64,000 bases of DNA from Balaenoptera acutorostrata (taxonomy: Eukaryota > Chordata > Mammalia > Artiodactyla > Balaenopteridae): positions 132,350,335 through 132,414,334 of the forward strand of contig NC_080066.1 of assembly GCF_949987535.1 (NCBI RefSeq), given 5' to 3'. Numbering within the stretch: position 1 is the first letter of the stretch; the number at the start of each line of letters is the position of its first letter. The position numbers and the translations under genes were made by a program. The notes below the pieces were generated by a model, which saw only the letters and a list, made by a program, of their open reading frames with translations, made no database searches and had not been told where the DNA came from. Shown here piece by piece: positions 35,501 through 47,699 of this stretch.

Positions 35501-36910
35501 GAGTCTGAGTTCCTGGTCCTCTGCTGAAAGAACAGAGCTTTAGGCCTGGAAAATCGAGTTCTGGGAAATGGAGAACACTCAAAAGATGTGGAGGGGAGAC
35601 AGGAGGAGGGGAAAGTCACTTGGAAGGCTCCTGTTTGGTTTTGTTTACAAATTCGTCATCTTAGCCAGCATGGTGGCGATGTCTGACTGTCTGCATCCTC
35701 TCCGCCCGTGAGCTCCCTGAGGTTCCCTGGGGAGGATACCTTCCCGTGCCTCCTTCCCTGCTCCCCTCCCTCTTCGTATGCTCACCAGTGCCTCCTGGAC
35801 TCCGGGATCATTCCACAGCCTCCATCCCATGCAAGCCCTTCCATTCCTAAGCCTATGTGCACATACCCTACCCTACACCCTGCCTATTCCCCCAACTTGC
35901 TCTCCATCTCTCCATTTTATTCCCATCTCTCCATTTTATTCTCCATCTCTAACCTCTACACTGCTCCTCAAAAATGAGCAAAGGCAAGTGAGGAAACCAC
36001 GACATTGTGACACCCAAAAGAAATCTTTGTGACGTCTCCAGTTGTTGAAACACATGATTGGGAAAAAAGTGAGCGAGCAAGATGAATTCCACTCCTGATG
36101 CCCTGGGCCTTGAAAGTGTTGAGGGAAAAGCAACGAGCTTCACAAATAAATCCCTTATGGATTTTAAATGTCCCTAGTGGCTGGAGAACCAAAAGGAAAT
36201 TCATGTTTGCTGAGGAGTAGAGATTGCAATGTGCTATTTTGGTATTTTCAAGTCAAAATGGCCAACTGGTATTAGAGGATAATGCCTGACAAAAAACATC
36301 CCTGAAAGCTGGCAGGCTATTTTACAATACCTATTTGATTCACAGTGCAGCCACTGTTCATACATCTACTAGTGTTCTGACTCTGAAAGCCCGTCACAGG
36401 AAAGGATATTAAATGTCCTCCCTATATAGAATCTAATCCATTTGATGATGATGTACTTACTTGTTGCAGAATAAATTGCAGTAGGGATCAAAAAATGAGT
36501 GGCAGAATGACCAAGCTCAAACTTGGGTTGTGTGTCTGAACAGTTAACAAAGACATTTTTCCAGGTGACTAATTGTAGAAACTCTGAAGAATTCTAAATT
36601 GGAATAGTTTGGAATTAGTCCTCTAATTTAAAAGCAACTACTAACCAATCACCTATGCTAGGGCTAACTGACAAATGAGAATAATAAAGATATCATCAAG
36701 TGACTGGGAGACTATAGACCTCTAATTTGTTTTCTAGACCTAGAAATTGTTTGTTTTATTGCCAATGTAATCCTAACCTGGAAATATACAAAACAAATAA
36801 ATCAAACCCCCTCAGCACCTATTGCAAATATCAAAATGTAGTTCAGAGAAACACACAGTTGTAATTAAAATGAAAGGCCATAGGGAAGTCTGCCTGGATC
36901 CACACTTTAA
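35500..36910. other. Unique non-coding sequence with a short tandem repeat
   Basis: 35903-35950 holds a pyrimidine-rich repeat with unit ccatctctccattttatt, two full copies plus part of a third. The rest shows no exon or repeat family I can name. Confidence 0.4.
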
Positions 36911-36924
36911 AAACACCATTAAAG

Positions 36925-37225
36925 GGCTTCCCTGGTGGCGCAGTGGTTGAGAATCTGCCTGCTAATGCAGGGGACACGGGTTCGAGCCCTGGTCTGGGAA
37001 GATCCCACATGCCGTGGAGCAACTAGGCCCGTGAGCCACAGCTACTGAGCCTGCGCGTCTGGAGCCTGTGCTCCGCAATGAAAGGCAACGATAGAGGCCC
37101 GCGCACCGTGATGAAGAGTGGCCCCCACTTGCCGCAGCTAGAGGAAGCCCTCGCACAGAAACGAAGACCCAACACAGCCAAAAATAAATAAATAAATAAA
37201 TAAATAATAATTAAAAAAAAAAAAC
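36925..37225 (+). mobile_element. CHR-type SINE, full length
   Basis: gggcttccctggtggcgcag head, canonical pol III A box TGGCGCAGTGG (36936-36946) and B box GGTTCGAGCCC (36979-36989), and a (TAAA)n tail. A 14-bp target-site duplication, aaacaccattaaag, lies at 36911-36924 and 37226-37239. Confidence 0.96.
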
Positions 37226-37239
37226 AAACACCATTAAAG

Positions 37240-37850
37240 TATGAAAAGAATGGAATCCTCCACAATTAACCTACAGTCTCTAAGGCAAAGATGCCTCAAT
37301 CAAAACACTTCTTTATCTTTGTGCCACAGAAATAAGGGGTGGTGTGTTGATTCCCAACACTAAATGACAAGAAAATGTATGGTTTCTTAACAGAAAAGTT
37401 CCTCCTGAAAGAAATTAAAATACCGGATGTATTTTTAGAAAAAGAAAACTCATCTGATGGTTATAACAGGCGTGCCCCTCATTTTGGGGGATGGGGAACA
37501 AGTCTCATCAGTTGAAAAGAATAAAATGTCGTCTGTTATTATTCATGGGTTGGGAATTCAGGTGGGATAATTAGGACATTCTTCCATCAATCTCTAACAC
37601 ACAAGCTCCGTAATTATTCTAGGGGTTTTTGTTGTTTGTAATTTTTTTTTCCTCACTGGCAGATATAACTCAGCATAATCTCATTCCACCAGCGCATTGC
37701 AAGAAAGAGACTGTGCTCTTTTTTGAAATGAACATGGACTAAACATCCATAAAGCGTAATAACGCTGGTGAGAATTATGAACACTTACCACTTATTCATC
37801 ACTGGGAAGGTAATAGGGATCATAAGACATAAGTATAAAAGCCCAGTGAG
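37240..37850. other. Non-coding sequence, nothing recognised
   Basis: Unique-looking sequence between two SINEs in opposite orientation. Confidence 0.4.
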
Positions 37851-37863
37851 TTGAACCTTTTCT

Positions 37864-38172
37864 TTTTTCTTTTTTTTGAAAATATTTATTTATTTATTTA
37901 TTTATTTTTGGCTGTGTTGGGTCTTCGTTTCTGTGCGAGGGCTTTCTCCACTTGCGGCGAGCGGGGGCCACTCTTCATCGCGGTGCACGGGCCTCTCACT
38001 ATCGCGGCCTCTCTTGTTGCGGAGCACAGGCTCCAGACGCGCAGGCTCAGTAATTGTGGCTCACGGGCCCAGTTGCTCCGCGACATATGGGATCTTCCCA
38101 GACCAGGGCTCGAACCCGTGTCCCCTGCATTGGCAGGCAGATTCTCAACCACTGCGCCACCAGGGAAGCCCC
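37864..38172 (-). mobile_element. CHR-type SINE, full length
   Basis: Reverse-oriented with (TTTA)n at the left and accagggaagccc at the right. A 12-bp target-site duplication, tgaaccttttct, lies at 37852-37863 and 38173-38184. Confidence 0.95.
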
Positions 38173-38184
38173 TGAACCTTTTCT

Positions 38185-39155
38185 AATGGAGTATTTTCTT
38201 TGAGCAGAGTTTTCATTCACGGCTCTATGGCTATTTTTTCAGTGTCCTTTCTCATGGAGGGTACTGTGGACCTTTTGAGCAGCATGATTCATTGTTGCCT
38301 GGCATTCTGCAGGGCATTAGAGTTCCTGCCTCTGCTCGCTAAATGTCAGTAGCCCCCTAGTTATTGTCATAACCCAGTCCACCCCCGCACATTTCCAAAT
38401 GGCTCCTACTGGGTGATATCTCCCCTGGCTGAGAACTACTGCCGGTGGTTCTAGTGTGGGGCTTGGAGAATAAATGGAACCCCGTTTGTTTGGAATTTCC
38501 AGAGAGTAGACTTTAGAATTTTAAAATGAGATATTGGCTGTAGGATTCTGAAAGAATTAATCTGCAGCATTATAGCTCCTGATTCAAATTCAGAGATGTG
38601 TAACCACTCATAGTCTGTGCCATTAACTTGGTTGCCAGTCTGGGCCACTGCAAAGGTAAACTCCAGTGCATCGCAAAGCAGGCTACAGACTAGGCTGATG
38701 GGGTGAGGGGGAGTGGTGTCCAGAAATTAATCACCCTTTCTTATTAACTACAAGCGTTTTTTGTTTGTTTGTTTATTTTTAAGAGGGTTGTATCTGTATG
38801 TGTGTGTATTTTAAAGCTTTGTCTACATGATCTTTTTAGGAGAATTTTACTTTTTCTTTTAGCTATTTCAGTTGTCAGTGTATTTAAACCATTTCCTTCC
38901 CTCTTAGAAAAATAATTTCAGCCCAATTTGGGTTACATGTAAAATGAAACAGAAACATTAGCAAAGACTATCTGTGCTTGCCTGCTGAAACAGCCTGTGC
39001 ATCTAACAGGATTCTGTCAACACTTTATCTTGGCCCCGTTATGTTCACAAGGTACAATGCCCTCTCCTCAACAACACTTCTCATTGCATGCAATTACTCT
39101 CAACTCAGGCAACTCAGGTAGGGGTGGAAGGCAAAAGGTTTCCTCTTCCCCATTA
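38185..39155. other. Non-coding sequence
   Basis: (GTTT)n at about 38757-38778. No exon or named repeat otherwise. Confidence 0.4.
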
Positions 39156-39159
39156 AGAA

Positions 39160-39914
39160 TCAGTGGTGTAGCATTTCTATGCACTAATGATAAACAAGCT
39201 GGAAAGGAAATTAAGAACACAATTCCATTTCCGACATCATGAAAAAGAATAAAATACTTAGGAATTAACTAAGGAGGTAAAAGACTTGTACAATAAAAAC
39301 TTCAAAACATTGCTGAAAGAAATTTAAGAAGACATAAATAAATAGAAAGACATCCCATGTTCATAGATTGGAAGAATTAATATTGTTAAAATATCAGTAT
39401 TACTCAAAGCAATCTACAGTTTCAATGTAATCTGTATTAAAATTCCAGCAATAATTTTTGCAGAAATAGAAAAATCCATCCTAAAATTTGTGTGGAAGGT
39501 CAATGGCCCTGAATAGGCAAAAAGAATCTTGAAAAAGAACAAGTTGGAGGACTCACACTTCATAATTTCAAAACTCACTACAAAGCTACAGTAATAAAAA
39601 TTATGATACAGGCATAAAGATAGACATAGACTAATGGAATAGAGTAGAGAGCCCAGAAATAAACCCTCGCATATATAGTCAAATGATTTTCAACAACAGT
39701 GATGAGACCATTCAATAGAGAATGAACAATCTTTTCAACAAATGGTGCTGGGAAAACTAGATATCCACATGCAATAATAATAATAATGATAATAATAGAG
39801 TTGGACCCTTACCTCGCACCATACACAAAAATTAACTCAAAATGGATCAAAGACATAAACATAAGAGCTAAAACTCTAAAACTCTTGGAAGAAAATGTAA
39901 GGAGCAAAACTTTT
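39160..39914 (+). mobile_element. L1 ORF2, left part of a split L1
   Basis: tagcatttctatgcactaat, ttggaagaattaatattgtt, tgaataggcaaaaagaatct and aaatggatcaaagacataaa are L1 ORF2 (late RT to C-terminal) words in sense orientation, with many frameshifts. It stops at 39914 and resumes at 46562. Confidence 0.92.
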
Positions 39915-42900
39915 TGCTATAATTACCTCCATTTCTAACAAAGATAACCACAATAAGACTAACTTGTTCACAAATTAAGTCTAATTTCAATAAACTTGGC
40001 CTGATTATTTAGTGATTAACCATAGAGACTCTTTCAAAGTTTGCTTTGCTGGAACTTTTTATAAGAAATCTCAGATTAAACTCTTAAAAGCCTCTCTAGG
40101 CTAGGAAGCAAAGCAGAGAATTTGCTGTCAGACTTTGCTTGCAGTACCTATAGATTTGGATGCGTTTTTCTCTTTTTGAAATCAGCAAAATATCCTAAGG
40201 TTCCCAGACCTGCCAGGAGGTGACGTTCCTTACTCACCTGGTAAGGCTGCCAGGAACCCTGTAAACAGGGTTGGCTGATTTTTCCAAGGCGCTTTATCGG
40301 CTCCATAAAGTCAGCTTTAGTTCCTTAAAGGTTTCTGGTCATATTTGAGTCTATGTATGTCTCTCTCAAATACGACATTCCAGTCAAAGCCTTGGACCAA
40401 TGTTTCCAATTGTGTCCTGTTACAAGGAAAACAGATGCTTATTGAACTTATGCAAATAATTATATTGCCATGAAAATAAGAATACTCATTGAGAGTTTTT
40501 TAATTCCTGAGGGACAAAGTAGGGAGAAAAAGTAAATGTTTCATCTTTGTCCACAGAGGTATACTTTTACCAAATTGCTCTAAGTCATGGGTAGCTTAAG
40601 AGAAAAGGGGAAAATTTTTCCTTAAATCTGGAAAAACAAAACATTAAAGAACCAGCAGTGTCTCAAATGAAAAGTCATAAAAATTATAATCATCCTCTTC
40701 AGTTCATTCAGTTCCATGTATAATAATTAATTCTCGTTGATCTTTGTCTTTTGTTAGCAGTTTTGTGAATCCAGTTTTCCTTAGAGTTCTATAAATCTTT
40801 ACCCAGTTCAGTGGTATGATCTAAAAGTTATCAGAAGTCTGTATTCCACAGTACTTCTCAGAGTCCTTTCCATGAATTTCTCCAAAGATGAAACACATTT
40901 GCAAAATTCATCAAAGTAAAACAGTAAGTATAAATGACAAAAGACTTTAAAATGTCCAGGGTTGAAGATCTAATGAAAGCTCATTACAATGCTATTAACA
41001 AGGAAATTTGGTTATTTCTGTGACATACATTCTAAGGTAATAACTAGTGATAACATTATACCTGGACATATCAAATTTCTAGGAATTTCATATAATTTCT
41101 GGAACACTTATATACCTATACAAATATAACATAAAGCAGGCTTGTATTAACTTATAATTTGACAATGCTTCCCATGTAATTTAACATATCAAATAAGCCT
41201 AATTAGTTAAACATCTCCCTTTTTTTTAATAAGTAGAGAGAACAAATCTTTTGAGATGTTCCAGGGAACCTCTGGAAAATCCCAAGTTACTTCCAGATCA
41301 AAAGACTTCATTTAGAATTTGATTTGGGGGAAGTTTGTCAAAAATATCAAAGGATTTGGACACTTGGCTAAATAGGATCACAGATAATTAGGAAACAATA
41401 ATTATTTAATTAAAATGATAAAAGATTTTAAAGGCAAATACAGAAGGTTACATAGTTTTAAGCAAAACTTAGCTCATATTATTAAGACTCAGGTAATCAA
41501 AGACCTGATAAAGACAACATGAAGCACAGAAAATTATTTTAGTAAAACATAAAATCTTTGCTTCCTAGGCAGATTACTTACAAGGTAAAGAAAAACCTTT
41601 CACAATCTCTTATCAGGAGCAGACCAAGAGTTCAATAAAACTTGCTCTTTTAAGCAGAAAATTAGACTTTAGTTTTACATAAGCACACTGTTGATATTAA
41701 AGCTTATTTTTAAACCCTTACATTAACAATTCATTTTAGCCAGCTCCATTACCCAAGGTAAAATTCTCTCTTTCTCTCTCACTTCCCAACTTTCTATTTT
41801 CATTTAGTTTGTCCTTTGTTTCTCTTTTTCCCATTGTGAAATAACCAGCCTTACTTTAAGGTAAAGTTACCTTCATTTCCCTTAAGAAAAATGCATCTTC
41901 ATACCTCATACCTTTTTTAACCCTAAACACAACCTACTTTTCTTGCACAGAAATGTTTTTCTTATTATTTTTAGTAGTTCCAATTGCATTTATTAATTAG
42001 AATTTTTAATTTGTAGAAACCTTAATTTCTAGTAAAAACCAAGAAGTAAGCAGTTGTGAATTGTACACTATACCAGCATTCTTGGATTGGCAAATTTATG
42101 AATACATTTTATAATTTCTAAAAACATATGTTTCTTTGTATTGTAACCTTTCAATGTGGTACATAATATTTACTAATAGATCCAAATATCTTTAGTTTCT
42201 CTGTAATCAGAAACCAAAAGTGGATAAACCCATGTTCAATAATTAATGTTCCTGTGTCTTATCTTATTTGGAAATTATCTACATATTCCATAAAGTTCTA
42301 TCATTTAATTTAACTTAACAAAACTCTAAGGGTATAAGTTACCAAAGGGAGTTGGGAAACTATTTAAGTATACATCATAAAACATAATTATTATTGAAAA
42401 GTTCACTTAAAATTTTTTATCCCACTTACATTTATTTAATTCACTTGTTCCCAACAGTCATATCTAGATCACTCATGAAAATTTCGTAAGACATCAAAGT
42501 GGCCAGTCATCATTTTAAGTTATTTTTCTTGTTTACAAATTTTGCAACAGAGATAACATCAGCTTACTTGACTAGTAAACCCAGGTAGAATAAAAGTTGC
42601 ATGTCTGCATTATATTTAGTGCTGATAACTCTGAAGACATGTCTATTTTAATTAAACCAACGAACTTAAACTAACATTTATTTAGCAAAGGGTATCCCAC
42701 ATCACATGAACTTGAAAAACATTTGAGTTAGTTTCTATGTTTCTGAGTTGTACGAATGCTTAATTCATAAGAGCTTAAGTTTAAGCCAGTTAAATAGAGC
42801 TCATTTACAAAATGATTTTGGCAATACCATACAGAGGTAGAAAAATATCACATATACATAACATAGATTTATAGACATATGTAAACATACAGACAGACAC

Positions 42901-43199
42901 AGAGACTTTATAGCTTTTGTTCTAAAACTTTAGCCATGAATCAGGTCCAATAAAATAACACTCACTAGTTTATAAATAACAGTTGAATTCAAATTATATC
43001 TCTGTAGGACAGAACAAGTTAAGCTTACTCTCTTAAATGGCTAAAGCTTTTTACTAATGTTTGTGCAGGAGACTTTTAAGATTTGTGTTTGTCCTTGACA
43101 AGTAATCTTATGAACGATGTGGACTAGATTTAGGCAAGTGAGTTTATAGTAGTTTGTATTTTTAAAAGCCTCCCCCCTCCTTTTTTTATCTTGTGTCTT

Positions 43200-44640
43200 A
43201 GGCAATTGTGAGCAGTGTTCTATTTAGCTCTTGAGCTGTTTGCTTTATAAATACATGATAAGATTTACATCTTCAAGGGACAGGGAAAGAATGTAGGAAT
43301 TTGGGAGTATATCTATTATCAGCAGTCTAAGGTAATTACTATTTAATTTTTTCCTTCTTTTTCTTAAGTCAGGATAATTGTACTTCCAATGTCTTGATTT
43401 TTTAATGATATCTGCAAATACCTGAAGGCAAATGGGAAAGGGTCTGAGTGGACTTTGAGCTGCTCTCAGAGCTATGCTTTTGTTTTTCTGAAGATTCAAG
43501 TTGCAAATCAAGTATTGTTGATTATAATTCCTTTTTTTCTCCTGCAATCTATCTTCAAAGAATTGGGTAGCTGCTTGCATCATAATGCTTAGAGGTTGAT
43601 TAGTCCACCCAGGCACACTATTTTGAATTTGCCTTTTTAAATTCAGGAGAAATTTTCATATTAAGGAGGAAATTAAAAGATTTCTATATTCTGGAGCTTC
43701 AGGGCTTAATGCAGTATGCCTTTGAAAAGTCTGTACAAAGCATTTTATAAAGGCCTTTGGATGTTCTCCTTTTTCCGAGTGTACAATTTAATCTTAGACC
43801 AATTCACCTTGGGTGGGAAAGCCTCTACCTTTGCATATAATATATAATATTTAATATATAATATAAATGTAATATTTGCTAAACATCAGCCTCCAGCTAA
43901 TCCATTTATTGACCATTTTATAGGAGGGCCTGGGAGAAATTCTGGTCATCTGTTTCCTCAGTGAGAAGGGTTGTAAATGGCCAATAATCTTTTTAATATG
44001 TCTTTAAATTTGGTAGAATCTTCTGAAAGTGGAGATAAAGGGCTTTGTAATTTAAAAGATCTGTTGCTCTCCAGGGGATATGAATTCTTTGTGGTGTTGG
44101 GTGGAGGGGTCCAGGATACTTCTACAAAGGACATTGTATAGAAAGACCTGAAGCTGGTAGAGCCTGATTATGGAGCCCTGGAAAGTAGGAGGAGTTGTAA
44201 GGAATAGCAAAGAAAGCCTTACTCTCCATCCTGGGTGCGTCTGTTAAATTTACTTCCTGGCTTTCAGCATTTGCATGAGTAACCTGTAATACTTGAGACC
44301 TAGAGATCCGAGTGCTCTCTATAAATCTTTTAGGGAAAGGGAAGTTAAAACAGGCGGCTGGGTGTTTAAGGGGAAGGTGGAGGAGTTTGAGGAGCTAAGG
44401 GAATTTACTGAGGAGATGGGGCCAGATTTTTTAAAGGGGGAATTTATGTTGGATGTGGTCTTTAATTTTTTTGCTAAGTCTAATGTCTGTTCTTTCATCT
44501 TGTTAAGAGGGTCCCTAAGGCTAGACATTATATTCCTTTGTGTTCTCTTTTTAATTTGGTCTTTCCATAGGTAGCAGTAAGACAGTCGTTTAGAATGAGA
44601 GCGCTCTTAAAAAATCTCTTTCTTTCAAATATTGCCAGTT
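43200..44640 (-). pseudogene. Degenerate retroviral gag
   Basis: On the minus strand, broken frames show gag-like content in order: a Ser/Pro-rich N-terminal segment with a coiled-coil-like start (44319-44528), a capsid region with a decayed major-homology-like stretch (about 43640-43790, with a stop and a frame break), then a helical segment and a nucleocapsid-like stretch in the open part of 43245-43616. In the last, the HWK...PDLRKR context of a zinc knuckle survives but the cysteines are lost. There is no intact product. Confidence 0.65.
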
Positions 44641-45684
44641 CAAAGGATCCTTTGGCCATTGATGAGTAGGAACTTACATTAATCTCAATAGCGACTCAAA
44701 CCAGTAAGTCTTTTTACAGTTTAACCATGGATGCAAGAGGCATCCCAAAGGACAGTACAAAAGACATAGTCCTCAGAAGATCCAGAAACTTCATTCCAGA
44801 TTTGGCCTAAGAAAGCAAAGACCGTTGTTGTCATAGGTAGTAAGAACGGTATAGTGCAAGCAGTGTCTCTGGTCTCTCACAAGAACATGAGGCCGCTCTA
44901 GTCACAGACCTACTAATCTGTGACACCAGGCAGGCATTAATAGAATGAGACTTTGCCAGCACTAGCAAGACAACGAAGGCTGAGATGACAAAGGCCCCTT
45001 ATGACAAACTTCCCTGAAAGCTGGCACAGTTGGACAAAGAGAACATTGCTTGTGACTTCATGTCTTGGAATCCAGTCTATTCAACTGGCCACCAAGTGCA
45101 AGCTATTACTTGCATTCTCCGGCTAGCAGAAACCAGAGAATATTCTTACTGGTCATAGAGTTATGCTTTCAGGACATAGAACAAGATGAAAGGAAAACTT
45201 CACCCAGTTTTTACATGAGAGGACCCAGAGCAAAGTTTGTCTAAATAGATGCCGGTCTGATGAGAACCGTGAACTCACCAATGTGTGAAGCCAGATCAGA
45301 CAACAGGCTTCTAGAACCTATGCCTGTGTTCTGCCCTATGGTTTTTCTCCTTATGAGAAATGACACAAAAGGCAGAGAAAAAGGAAAACAATGACCATCT
45401 CTGGGAGAAAAGGAATAAATAGAAAACGAGAGTACTCACAACAAATCTTTACAAGTCGCCATACCCAAGGAACTAATTCATAAAAATATTTTCTCCTACT
45501 AATCTGAATTTAGAAAAAGAAAAGGATTCTTACCATTCTCACTTCTATGAGACCCTGCAGGCAGAGATCTGGGAGTCTGATTTGGTACGAATTCTTTCCT
45601 TCTGCCAGCACTTACCAGAGGTCCCAGGGTCTCTCAGCTGCCGCAGCCCGAGGGTGAACGGTGTCCAGGCCAGGCAGAGCCCTA

Positions 45685-45700
45685 CTTTTGGCACCAAAAC
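45685..45700 (-). other. Primer-binding-site-like sequence
   Basis: On the minus strand the LTR end ...CA is followed at once by gttttggtgccaaaag, of the TGG-type expected at a retroviral PBS. This supports the LTR boundary and orientation; I do not assign the tRNA. Confidence 0.6.
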
Positions 45701-46554
45701 TGGAGAGGAGGAAAATTTCCCCTTCTTCCATTCTTGATTCTTTGGCTGGTCTAATAATTAAATTGACATAAGATTAACAGGAGAAAAACAAATTTAATTT
45801 TGTACATATACATGAGCCCATAAAGAAATGAGACTCAAAGAAGTGACCAAAGCAGGCAGCTTTTATACCTTTTAGACAGGGAAACAATACGTTTGTGAAG
45901 AATCAACAAGACAAATGGATCTGGGCTTGGGATAGCAAATTACTGAAGAAGTAACAAGGTTTATTGATACAGCCTTCTCGGCCCTGAATTTCCTGTCTCT
46001 GGCAATAAGGATGCCTTCTACCTTCCTGGTAGAGGGAGGGTGCCTTCACACAGGAGATTTATTTCCTGCTTTCAGGGGGACAAAGAGAGTGAGAGTATTC
46101 TTCTTGCACTGGCTATTTTCTTTTTTTTTTTTTTTTTTAAAGGATTTTCTTTTTTATTTATTTATTTATTTATTATTTTTGTCTGTATTGGGTCTTCGGT
46201 TCGTGCGAGGGCTTTCTCCAGTTGCGGCAAGCGGGGGCCACTCTTCATCGCGGTGCGGGGACCGCTCTTCATCGCGGTGCGCGGGCCTTTCTCTATCGCG
46301 GCCCCTCCCGTTGCGGGGCACAGGCTCCAGACGCGCAGGCTCAGCAATTGTGGCTCACGGGCCCAGCTGCTCCGTGGCATGTGGGATCTTCCCAGACCAG
46401 GGCTCGAACCCGTGTCCCCTGCATTAGCAGGCAGATTCTCAACCACTACGCCACCAGGGAAGCCCCACTGGCTATTTTCTTAACTAACTTCAATTCAAAA
46501 TAACCAGTATGCCATAGTGACATATTTTGGGGTGGCATATTCTTTTCACCTTCA
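45701..46554 (-). mobile_element. ERV 5' LTR, antisense, split by a SINE
   Basis: On the minus strand it begins TGAAGGTGAAAAG and ends TCTCCA, giving TG...CA ends. A TATA-like ggtataaaagctgcc lies near 45855-45869. Without the SINE and its duplication it is about 495 bp. Family name not asserted. Confidence 0.82.
46123..46465 (-). mobile_element. CHR-type SINE, same duplication-bearing subfamily, inside the LTR
   Basis: Reverse-oriented, with a 16-bp target-site duplication cactggctattttctt at 46107-46122 and 46466-46481. It has the same internal 24-bp duplication (46241-46288) as the copy at 1097 and differs from it at only about two substitutions outside the tail. Confidence 0.96.
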
Positions 46555-46561
46555 AAAAAAT

Positions 46562-47600
46562 GGAGCATAACATTTACAACTTTAGATTTGGCAGTGATTT
46601 CCCGGCTCTAACACCAAAGGCATAGGCAACAAAAGAAAAAAATAGAAAAATTGGACTTCATGAAAAGTAAAAACTTTTGTGCATCAAAGTACACTATCAA
46701 CAGAGTGAACAGGCAATCCATGGAATGGGAGAAAATATTTGTAAACCATATATCTGATTAGAGATTGGTATCCAGAATATATAGAAAATTCCTAAAACTC
46801 AACAACAACAAACCTGATTTTAAAATGGGCAAAAGGCTTGAATAGACATTTCTCCAAAAAAGGATATCCAAATGGCCAATGAACACATGAAAAGGTGCTC
46901 AACATCACTACTCATTTGGGAAATGCAAATCAAACTACAATGAGGTACCACCTCACACCCATTAGGATGGCTACTATTAAAAAAAACGAAAAAAAAAGAA
47001 TGTGTTCATGAGGATGAGGAGAAACTGGAACCCTTGTGCACTTTTAGTGATAATGTAAAATGGTACAGCTACTACTGAAAACAGTATTGCTGTCCCTCAA
47101 AAAATTAAAAATAGACTTACCCTATATGATCCAACAACTCCATTTCTGGGTATATACTCAAAAGAACTGAAAGCAGAGTCTTGAAGAGATATGTGTACTC
47201 CCATATTCACAGCAGCATTACTCACAGTAGCTAAAACGTGGAAGCATCGCAAGTGTCTGTCAACAGATGAATTGATAAAATATGGTATATACATAAAATG
47301 TAATATTATTCAGCCTTAAAAAGGAAGGAAATTCTGACACATGCTACAACATGAATGAACCTTGAGGACATTATGCTAAGTGAAACAGGACAGTCATGTA
47401 AAGACAAATACTGTATGAGTCCACTTCTATGAGGTACCTAGAGTAATCAAAATCATAGAGACGGAAAGTAGAATGGTGGTTTCCCAGGCTGGGGGAGAAA
47501 GGAATGGGTGTTATTGTTTAATGGGTACAGAGTTTCAGATTTGTAGATGAAAAGAGGTGTGTGTGTATGTGTGTGTGTGTGTGAGTGTGTGTGATGCATT
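46562..47600 (+). mobile_element. L1 ORF2 end and 3' UTR, right part of the split L1
   Basis: Resumes L1 ORF2 exactly where 39914 stops: gatttggcagtgatttcccg, gcaacaaaagaaaaaaatag, gaatagacatttctccaaaa and gaaatgcaaatcaaactaca. It continues into an ORF2-end/3' UTR ending near the TG repeat at 47557-47594. Confidence 0.92.
47557..47594. repeat. (TG)n microsatellite
   Basis: Imperfect tg repeat with one tatg and one gag interruption. Confidence 0.85.
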
Positions 47601-47699
47601 GTCCAAATGCTTCAAGCTTAGAAGATAAGCTAACTTTTTCTTATTTACCATAGTCACTTTTTAGGAAAATACATACTTCAGTAGGGCTCCAGGACCCAA

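Larger units (their letters stand above)
39915..45700 (-). mobile_element. Endogenous retrovirus internal region, decayed, antisense
   Basis: This 5.8-kb block splits the L1 and sits directly 3' (on the minus strand) of an LTR. The 5' portion has a primer-binding-site-like sequence and gag remnants. From about 43200 down to 39915 it is AT-rich, with stops in all frames, and I cannot recognise pol or env. No second LTR is visible at the left end, so the provirus seems 3'-truncated or rearranged. The class is not certain. Confidence 0.75.

Noticed and set aside
37861..38185. SINE pair 36925 (+) and 37864 (-) as a functional inverted repeat
   Set aside because: Oppositely oriented SINEs about 640 bp apart could pair in RNA and attract A-to-I editing, but this is common for SINE-rich introns and there is no specific evidence here.
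43245..43616. 123-codon minus-strand frame as a possible host gene
   Set aside because: It is part of the gag remnant of the endogenous retrovirus and lacks an intact start context and neighbours of a host gene.
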